Origin: Actinomycetes bacterium
GTDB lineage: Bacteria; Actinomycetota; Actinomycetes; Actinomycetales; Dermabacteraceae
Direction: 5' to 3'
DNA length: 10,490 nt
Assembly: GCA_023389045.1 (NCBI GenBank)
Contig: JAEWEZ010000035.1
Span: forward strand, 1 to 10,490
The position numbers and the translations under genes are program-made. Under the pieces are notes generated by a model that saw only the letters and a list, made by a program, of their open reading frames with translations, searched no databases and was not told where the DNA came from. This document shows, piece after piece, positions 6,079 to 10,490 of the stretch (the stretch's first letter is position 1; each line of letters begins with the position of its first letter).

Positions 6079-6109
6079 CGAGCCCCGTCACCCACGGTGA
6101 CGGGGCTCG
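6079..6109 (+). terminator. strong GC hairpin after nusB, probable terminator
   Basis: A perfect 14-base stem (6079-6092 with 6096-6109) closes a 3-base loop CAC. It begins 27 bases after the nusB stop codon. The sequence that follows (TTGCGTCTC) contains only scattered T, so it is not a classic U-tract terminator; actinobacterial terminators often lack one. It most likely ends the efp-nusB transcript. It lies about 80 bases upstream of the PyrR-binding loop, so it is not a PyrR attenuator. Confidence 0.75.
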
Positions 6110-6131
6110 TTGCGTCTCACACTGCAGCGGT

Positions 6132-6161
6132 GCCCGCGCGGGCGGCCGACGGGACTAGACT
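6132..6161 (+). promoter_or_regulatory. candidate pyr operon promoter with GCCCGCGCGGGC palindrome
   Basis: TAGACT (6156-6161) fits TANNNT and matches the box ahead of the ABC-F gene. No TTGACA-like element lies 16-18 bases upstream; that position is instead occupied by a perfect 12-base palindrome GCCCGCGCGGGC (6132-6143). The promoter call rests on position (between the nusB hairpin and the PyrR loop) and the -10 hexamer. A repressor site at the palindrome is speculative. Confidence 0.4.
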
Positions 6162-6189
6162 GCCCATCGGTCCATCACCCCTTTAACGA

Positions 6190-6207
6190 CACGTCCCGTG
6201 AGGCGTG
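6190..6207 (+). promoter_or_regulatory. PyrR-binding RNA loop overlapping the pyrR translation start region
   Basis: In the leader RNA, CACG (6190-6193) pairs with CGUG (6204-6207) and encloses UCCCGUGAGG (6194-6203). The inner sequence is UC-CCGUGA-GG: the hexaloop CCGUGA fits the PyrR consensus CNGNGA exactly, with the flanking UC and GG also conserved. The element touches the Shine-Dalgarno sequence (AAGGGAG, 6209-6215) of pyrR. No competing terminator/antiterminator lies downstream. By analogy with Mycobacterium smegmatis, PyrR with bound UMP would stabilise the hairpin and block translation initiation. The PyrR protein itself is encoded by the gene immediately downstream. Confidence 0.85.
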
Positions 6208-6219
6208 GAAGGGAGAGTC

Positions 6220-6879
6220 ATGTCCGATCAGAACACGCCCGAGGTCCTCGGTGAGGAGGCCTCGGCCCCGCCCGGCGAAATCCGTCAGGTGCTCGGGGCG
6301 GACGAGATCCGCCGCGCCCTGACCCGTATCGCCCACGAGGTGCTCGAAGCCGGCCACGGCGCCGACGACCTCGTCCTCCTGGGGATCCCGCACCGCGGAG
6401 TGCCGCTGGCCCGTCGGCTCGGTGAAGCCGTGCTGCGCGCCGAACACGGCGACGACGGTGACCCCGCACTCCTGGAGAGCCAGCTCGAGGACCTCGTCGG
6501 CTCCCTCGACATCACCATGTACCGCGATGACCTGCGTCGTCGCCCCACCCGCGTCCCCGGCCCCACCCGGATCCCACGCCAGGGAATCGACGGCCTCACC
6601 GTCGTGCTCGTCGATGACGTGCTGTACTCCGGCCGCACCGTGCGTGCCGCCCTCGACGCCCTCTCGGCCATCGGCCGCCCCGCCGCGGTGCGTCTCGCAG
6701 TCCTCGTGGACCGCGGGCACCGCGAACTGCCGATCCGTGCCGATCACGTCGGCAAGAACCTGCCCACCTCCCGCAGCGAGCGGATCAGCGTGCTGCTGCA
6801 GGAAACCGACGGGCACGACAGCGTGGAGATCATTCGGCCTGCCGCCGCAGGCATGGGCGCCGAGGAGGCACAGGCATGA
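6220..6879 (+). CDS. pyrR: PyrR, pyrimidine operon regulatory protein / uracil phosphoribosyltransferase
   Basis: PyrR (219 residues) is an RNA-binding regulator in the phosphoribosyltransferase fold that senses UMP/UTP, and often keeps uracil phosphoribosyltransferase activity. The PRPP-binding motif VVLVDDVLYSGRT is at 128-140. LLGIPHRGVPLARRL (about 52-66), DITMYRDDL, and the C-terminal block VDRGHRELPIRADHVGKNLPTSRSE are family hallmarks. I chose the ATG at 6220 because AAGGGAG (6209-6215) lies four bases before it. A GTG at 6205 in the same frame lies inside the PyrR-binding loop and has no ribosome binding site. An N-terminal stretch of about 20 residues before the fold is variable in the family. 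This is the first gene of the pyr operon, overlapping pyrB by ATGA. Confidence 0.95.
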   Translation: MSDQNTPEVLGEEASAPPGEIRQVLGADEIRRALTRIAHEVLEAGHGADDLVLLGIPHRGVPLARRLGEAVLRAEHGDDGDPALLESQLEDLVGSLDITMYRDDLRRRPTRVPGPTRIPRQGIDGLTVVLVDDVLYSGRTVRAALDALSAIGRPAAVRLAVLVDRGHRELPIRADHVGKNLPTSRSERISVLLQETDGHDSVEIIRPAAAGMGAEEAQA

Positions 6880-7832
6880 AGCACTTCATCACCATTGAGG
6901 ACCTGAGCCGCGAGGACGCCACCGCGGTTCTCGCCACCGCCGAGCACATGGCGGAAACCCAGGAACGTTCGATCCGCAAACTCCCCACCCTGGTGGGAAA
7001 CACCGTGGTGAACCTCTTCTTCGAGGACTCCACCCGCACCCGCATCAGCTTCGAGGCAGCGGCCAAGCGTCTCTCGGCCGACGTCATCAACTTCTCGGCC
7101 AAGGGCTCCAGCGTCTCCAAGGGCGAATCCCTCAAGGACACCGCCCTCACCCTGCAGGCCATGGGTGCCGACCTGGTGGTCGTGCGCTCCGGGTCGAGCG
7201 GTGCCCCGCACCTTCTCGCCCATGCCGGCTGGATCGACCAGCCGATCGTGAACGCCGGTGACGGCGCCCACCAGCACCCCACCCAGGCCATGCTCGACGC
7301 CTTCACCATGCGCCGCCACCTCGCCCCCGGGGATCCGCATGGCGGGCTCGACGGTCTGCACGTGGTAATCGTTGGCGACATCCTGCACTCCCGCGTGGTG
7401 CGCTCCAATGTGCAGCTGCTGACCCTGCTCGGCGCCCGCGTCACCCTCGTCTCCCCGCCCGCGCTCATGCCGGTCGGTGCCGTGGCCTGGCCCTGCCAGA
7501 TCAGCTACGACCTGGACGAAGCCCTCGCCGAGGGACCCGATGCGGTCATGATGCTGCGCGTGCAAAAGGAACGCATGGTCGGCGGCGGATTCTTCCCCAC
7601 CGCCGGGGAGTACGTGCGCCGCTACGGCCTCACCCCGCAGCGTGCTGCCCGCCTGCCCGAGCACACCATTGTGATGCACCCCGGCCCGATGAACCGCGGC
7701 CTTGAAATCGCCGGCCCCGTGGCCGACTCCGAACGCAGCGTCATCGTCGAACAGGTCGCCTCCGGCGTGTTCGTGCGCATGGCCGTTCTCTACCACCTTC
7801 TCGCCGGCGACACCCAGGAGGCCGCACGATGA
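6876..7832 (+). CDS. pyrB: aspartate carbamoyltransferase, catalytic chain
   Basis: Catalyses carbamoyl phosphate + L-aspartate to N-carbamoyl-L-aspartate, the first committed pyrimidine step, in the cytoplasm. Length 318 residues is normal for the catalytic chain. The carbamoyl-phosphate motif FFEDSTRTR is at 48-56, the mobile SVSKGES loop at 79-85 (K82), R104 in VVVRSGSSG, and the NAGDGAHQHPTQ motif at 126-137. The C-terminal domain has the MHPGPMNRG aspartate-binding segment. No regulatory pyrI partner is seen, as is usual for actinobacteria, where PyrB works without one. The ATG overlaps the pyrR stop codon (ATGA), with AGGAGG (6863-6868) seven bases upstream. The stop codon in turn overlaps pyrC. 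Confidence 0.98.
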   Translation: MKHFITIEDLSREDATAVLATAEHMAETQERSIRKLPTLVGNTVVNLFFEDSTRTRISFEAAAKRLSADVINFSAKGSSVSKGESLKDTALTLQAMGADLVVVRSGSSGAPHLLAHAGWIDQPIVNAGDGAHQHPTQAMLDAFTMRRHLAPGDPHGGLDGLHVVIVGDILHSRVVRSNVQLLTLLGARVTLVSPPALMPVGAVAWPCQISYDLDEALAEGPDAVMMLRVQKERMVGGGFFPTAGEYVRRYGLTPQRAARLPEHTIVMHPGPMNRGLEIAGPVADSERSVIVEQVASGVFVRMAVLYHLLAGDTQEAAR

Positions 7833-9136
7833 CCACGCCCCATCTGTTGATCCGCTCCGCCCGCCTGTACGGCGAGGACACCGTCGATGTGCTCGTGGAG
7901 GGCCCCACGATTCAGGACGTCGCCCCCGGCGGCAGCATCGACGTCCCCGAGGGCGCCGAGGTGATCGAGGGCGAGGGCTGCGTGCTGCTGCCCGGCCTCG
8001 TGGACCTGCACACACATCTGCGCGAACCCGGCGGTGAAGAAGCCGAAACCATCGACACCGGCACCCGCGCCGCCGCCCTCGGCGGCTTCACCGCCGTGCA
8101 CGCCATGGCAAACACCAACCCGGTGGCCGATACCGCCGGCATCGTCGAGCAGGTGCTGCGTCGCGGCGACGACGCCGGCTGGTGCGAGGTGCGCCCGATT
8201 GGCGCGGTCACCGTGGGCCTGCGCGGCGAGCAGCTCGCCGAACTCGATGCGATGGCTCGCTCCGCCGCCCAGGTGCGCGTGTTCAGCGATGACGGCAAAT
8301 GTGTGCACGATCCGGTGCTCATGCGCCGCGCCCTCGAATACGTCAAAGTGTTCGACGGCTGCGTCGCCCAGCACGCCCAGGAACCGCGTCTGACCGAAGG
8401 TGCCCAGATGCACGAGGGCATCGTCTCGGCGCAGCTGGGACTGGCCGGCTGGCCGGCCGTTGCCGAAGAGTCGATCATCGCCCGTGACGTGCTGCTCGCC
8501 CAGCACGTGGGATCCCGCCTGCACGTGTGCCACCTGTCCACCCAGGGGAGCGTGGAGATCATCCGCTGGGCCAAGGCCCGCGGCATCGACGTGACCGCCG
8601 AGGTCACCCCGCACCACCTGCTGCTGACCGACGAGATGGTGCGCGGCTTCGACGCCCGCTACAAGGTGAACCCGCCGCTGCGCACCGCCGAGGACGTTGA
8701 AGCGGTCCGCGCGGGCCTCGCCGACGGAACCATCGACATTGTGGCCACCGACCACGCCCCGCATCCGCGCGATGCCAAGGACTGCGAATGGGACTGCGCA
8801 GCCATGGGCATGACCGGCCTGGAAACTGCACTGCCGATCCTGCAGCAGACCATGGTGGACACCGGCCGCCTGAGCTGGCGGAACGTCGCGCGGGTGCTCT
8901 CGGAAACCCCGGCCCGCATCGGCCGTGATGAACGCCAGGGCCGCCCGATCGCCGCCGGCGAACCCGCCAACCTGCTGCTGTGGGACCCCGAGGCCCGCAG
9001 CGTCGTCGATCCCGAAAAACACGCCACCATGGGCCGTAACTCGCCCTACATCAATCTCGAGGTGCCCGGTGCGAACCGTCTGACCGTCCTGCACGGCCGG
9101 ATCACGGTGCGCGATGGCGCCCTCCAGGAGGCCTGA
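7829..9136 (+). CDS. pyrC: dihydroorotase (class I)
   Basis: Zinc amidohydrolase (435 residues) that cyclises N-carbamoyl-L-aspartate to dihydroorotate. The metal and active-site residues are complete: H61 and H63 in DLHTHLREPG (59-68), the FSDDG segment (152-156) whose Asp replaces the carbamylated Lys of class II enzymes, H182 in AQHAQEP, H235 in HVCHLST, and D308 in ATDHAPH. This pattern, together with the length, marks the class I form. In Aquifex such enzymes associate with PyrB, so a PyrB-PyrC complex is conceivable here. The ATG overlaps the pyrB stop codon (ATGA), with AGGAGG (7816-7821) seven bases upstream. The C-terminus ends in the usual beta-strand domain (LTVLHGRITVRDGAL). Confidence 0.98.
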   Translation: MTTPHLLIRSARLYGEDTVDVLVEGPTIQDVAPGGSIDVPEGAEVIEGEGCVLLPGLVDLHTHLREPGGEEAETIDTGTRAAALGGFTAVHAMANTNPVADTAGIVEQVLRRGDDAGWCEVRPIGAVTVGLRGEQLAELDAMARSAAQVRVFSDDGKCVHDPVLMRRALEYVKVFDGCVAQHAQEPRLTEGAQMHEGIVSAQLGLAGWPAVAEESIIARDVLLAQHVGSRLHVCHLSTQGSVEIIRWAKARGIDVTAEVTPHHLLLTDEMVRGFDARYKVNPPLRTAEDVEAVRAGLADGTIDIVATDHAPHPRDAKDCEWDCAAMGMTGLETALPILQQTMVDTGRLSWRNVARVLSETPARIGRDERQGRPIAAGEPANLLLWDPEARSVVDPEKHATMGRNSPYINLEVPGANRLTVLHGRITVRDGALQEA

Positions 9137-9141
9137 CCCGC

Positions 9142-9630
9142 ATGGACCGCATCATCCCCGTCACCCTGCTCGCCCTGTTCTTCCTCGCTCTGGTGGGACT
9201 GGCCCTGTGGGGGTGGCGCCGCCGTGGCGCCCGCCAGGCGGCCCTGCCGGAGCCGCCGGCCCTGCGGGACGTTCCCGTCGAGGACCTCCTCGAAGGACCG
9301 ATCGACGCCTACTACGCCAATACGGTCCTCGCTGAACAGCCCTATGAGCGCGTGGTCGCCCATGGCCTTGGCACCCGCGCCCGCGTGGAACTGTCCCTGA
9401 CCCGCGAGGGCGACTGGCTGCTGCGTCGTGAAGGAGCCCGCTCCTTCACCATCCCCGCCGCGAGCGTGGAAGAGATCGGCACCGCCCCCGGTATGTCCGG
9501 CAAGTTCGTGGGTGGTTCGGGCCTGTTCGTTATCCGTTGGCGCCTGGGCGAGCACCGCCTCGACACCGGGCTGCGCCTGCCCGGCCGCCAGATCCAGGAC
9601 CGTCTGCTGGCCCAGAAGGAGCACGCATGA
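9142..9630 (+). CDS. Rv1382-like membrane protein in the pyr operon (function unknown)
   Basis: A 162-residue protein with one N-terminal transmembrane helix (about 4-24, IIPVTLLALFFLALVGLALWG) followed by WRRRGAR, which places the rest in the cytoplasm by the positive-inside rule. A short Pro-rich linker leads to a beta-rich domain (about 55-155: AYYANTVL, VVAHGLGTRARVELSLT, LLRREGARSFTIPAASVEEIG, GLFVIRWRLGEHRLDTGLRL). Position and topology match mycobacterial Rv1382, which also lies between pyrC and carA. The family has no established function that I know of. The beta domain has a PH-like look, but I cannot show that. The ATG lies five bases after the pyrC stop codon, with AGGAGG (9126-9131) ten bases upstream. 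The stop codon overlaps carA by ATGA. Constant linkage to pyrimidine genes suggests a related but unproven role. Confidence 0.85.
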   Translation: MDRIIPVTLLALFFLALVGLALWGWRRRGARQAALPEPPALRDVPVEDLLEGPIDAYYANTVLAEQPYERVVAHGLGTRARVELSLTREGDWLLRREGARSFTIPAASVEEIGTAPGMSGKFVGGSGLFVIRWRLGEHRLDTGLRLPGRQIQDRLLAQKEHA

Positions 9631-10490
9631 GCACCCCCGCCCTGACCGACCCCGCCCTGCTGATCCTGGAAGACGGCACCATCGCCCGCGGCCGCGCCTA
9701 CGGGGCCCGCGGCTCCCGCCTCGGGGAGGTCGTGTTCACCACCGGCATGACCGGCTACCAGGAAACCCTCACCGACCCCTCCTATGCCGGGCAGATCGTG
9801 CTGCAAACCGCCCCGCATATCGGGAACACCGGCGTGAACGCCGAAGATATGGAATCGCGCCGGATCTGGGTGCGCGGCTATGCGGTGCGTGAAGCAAGCC
9901 GCGTGGTCTCCAACTACCGTGCCGAACAGAGCCTGGAAGATCTGCTGATCTCCGAAGGCGTGGTGGGAATCAGCGAGATTGATACCCGACGAATCACTCG
10001 CGTGTTGCGCGAGCACGGTTCCATGCGTGGCGGTGTGTTCTCCGGTGACGCCCTCGAGACGGGGGAGGACGCCCTCCTGCAGCAGGTGCGTGAACAGCCC
10101 GCAATGAGCGGCGCGAATTTCCTCGAAGAGGTCACCATCGCTCAGCCGATCACCCTCGAACCGGAGGGTGAAGCCATCGGCACGGTCGTGGCCGTGGATC
10201 TCGGTATCAAGGGCGCCACCCCCCGCCATATGCTCGCCCGGAGGCTGCGCGTGCACCTCATGCCCGCCACCTGCACTCTCGAGGAGATCCTGGAGCGCAC
10301 GCCAGATGCCGTCTTCTTCTCCAACGGCCCCGGCGACCCGGCAGCGGCAGACCACCAGGTCGAAACTCTGCGCGGCGTGCTCGACGCTGGCATCCCGTAC
10401 TTCGGGATCTGCTTCGGAAACCAGATCCTCGGCCGCGCCCTCGGCTTCGGCACCTACAAACTGAAGTACGGGCACCGCGGCGTGAACCAG
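9627..10490 (+). CDS. carA: carbamoyl phosphate synthetase small subunit (partial, 3' end outside window)
   Basis: CarA supplies ammonia from glutamine to CarB, making carbamoyl phosphate for pyrimidines and arginine. The 288 codons in view cover the N-terminal domain (LILEDGTIARGRAYGA, FTTGMTGYQETLTDPSYAGQIV) and most of the class I glutamine amidotransferase domain: SNGPGDP (232-238), the nucleophile C262 in FGICFGNQ (259-266), and KYGHRGVNQ at the window end. The GICFGNQ variant (Asn in place of the more usual His after Gly) is common in actinobacterial CarA. About 100 residues with the catalytic His/Glu pair lie beyond the window. The ATG overlaps the upstream stop codon (ATGA), with AAGGAG (9616-9621) five bases before it. 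carB probably follows. Confidence 0.97.
   Translation, partial: MSTPALTDPALLILEDGTIARGRAYGARGSRLGEVVFTTGMTGYQETLTDPSYAGQIVLQTAPHIGNTGVNAEDMESRRIWVRGYAVREASRVVSNYRAEQSLEDLLISEGVVGISEIDTRRITRVLREHGSMRGGVFSGDALETGEDALLQQVREQPAMSGANFLEEVTIAQPITLEPEGEAIGTVVAVDLGIKGATPRHMLARRLRVHLMPATCTLEEILERTPDAVFFSNGPGDPAAADHQVETLRGVLDAGIPYFGICFGNQILGRALGFGTYKLKYGHRGVNQ

Noticed and set aside
4885..6091. Minus-strand ORFs (380 and 198 codons) opposite efp and nusB
   Set aside because: They are shadow frames opposite two conserved genes. The residue composition (Ser/Arg-rich, His/Gly-rich) is not protein-like.
6079..6109. Hairpin as a PyrR-controlled transcription attenuator
   Set aside because: An attenuator must lie downstream of the PyrR-binding loop. 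This hairpin lies upstream of it and next to the nusB stop codon.
6205..6219. GTG start of pyrR at 6205
   Set aside because: It lies inside the PyrR-binding loop and lacks a Shine-Dalgarno sequence. The ATG at 6220 has AAGGGAG in place.
6744..9094. Two minus-strand ORFs over 420 codons opposite pyrB and pyrC
   Set aside because: They are antisense to well-defined enzymes. The composition is typical of reversed GC-rich codons, with no plausible start signals.
1..10490. Mobile element, phage, CRISPR array, toxin-antitoxin or secondary-metabolite cluster
   Set aside because: No transposase, integrase, cas, toxin or synthase-like ORF is visible, and the repeats present are short and local. The genes are housekeeping or regulatory.

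Overview
The window is ordinary chromosomal DNA from a high-GC Gram-positive bacterium (Actinomycetota). Codon third positions are almost all G or C, ribosome binding sites are strong AGGAGG-like sequences, and the protein types are actinobacterial: an EF-P with a PGKGP loop, an Rv1473-like ABC-F protein and an Rv1382-like membrane protein inside the pyrimidine operon. The gene order efp-nusB-pyrR-pyrB-pyrC-(membrane protein)-carA fits a Micrococcales-type genome, but I cannot name a genus from the sequence alone. I see no phage, transposon, CRISPR or plasmid signature, and no tRNA or rRNA gene.

Left part (1-4850). An alanine dehydrogenase gene (ald, minus strand) is divergent from an ABC-F ATPase gene (plus strand). 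The ABC-F gene converges on a minus-strand gene for a SpeE-like, methyltransferase-fold protein. The two convergent genes share an inverted repeat that overlaps the second gene's stop codon and probably serves as a two-way terminator. The SpeE-like gene is divergent from a plus-strand gene for a SatD/MarR-like helix-turn-helix protein. The roughly 160-base region between these two is strikingly AT-rich for this genome and contains direct repeats and an 11-base palindrome.

Right part (4850-10490). efp and nusB lie 1 base apart and are followed by a long GC hairpin. A new transcription unit then carries the first steps of de novo pyrimidine synthesis: pyrR (regulator), pyrB (aspartate carbamoyltransferase), pyrC (dihydroorotase), a small membrane protein of unknown role, and carA (carbamoyl phosphate synthetase small subunit, cut by the window end). 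Most of these genes overlap by ATGA, each with its own Shine-Dalgarno sequence, so translation is probably coupled. CarA/CarB would supply carbamoyl phosphate, PyrB joins it to aspartate, and PyrC closes the ring to dihydroorotate.

The best regulatory signal is a PyrR-binding RNA loop (core UCCCGUGAGG, matching the known CNGNGA hexaloop flanked by UC and GG) directly upstream of and touching the pyrR ribosome binding site. No attenuator follows it. This points to UMP/UTP-controlled translational repression of the pyr operon, as described for mycobacteria, rather than Bacillus-type attenuation. I did not find a convincing wholly new system. The most open questions are the pyr-operon membrane protein, the SatD-like regulator with its pentapeptide repeat and unusual promoter region, and the degenerate SpeE-like protein.
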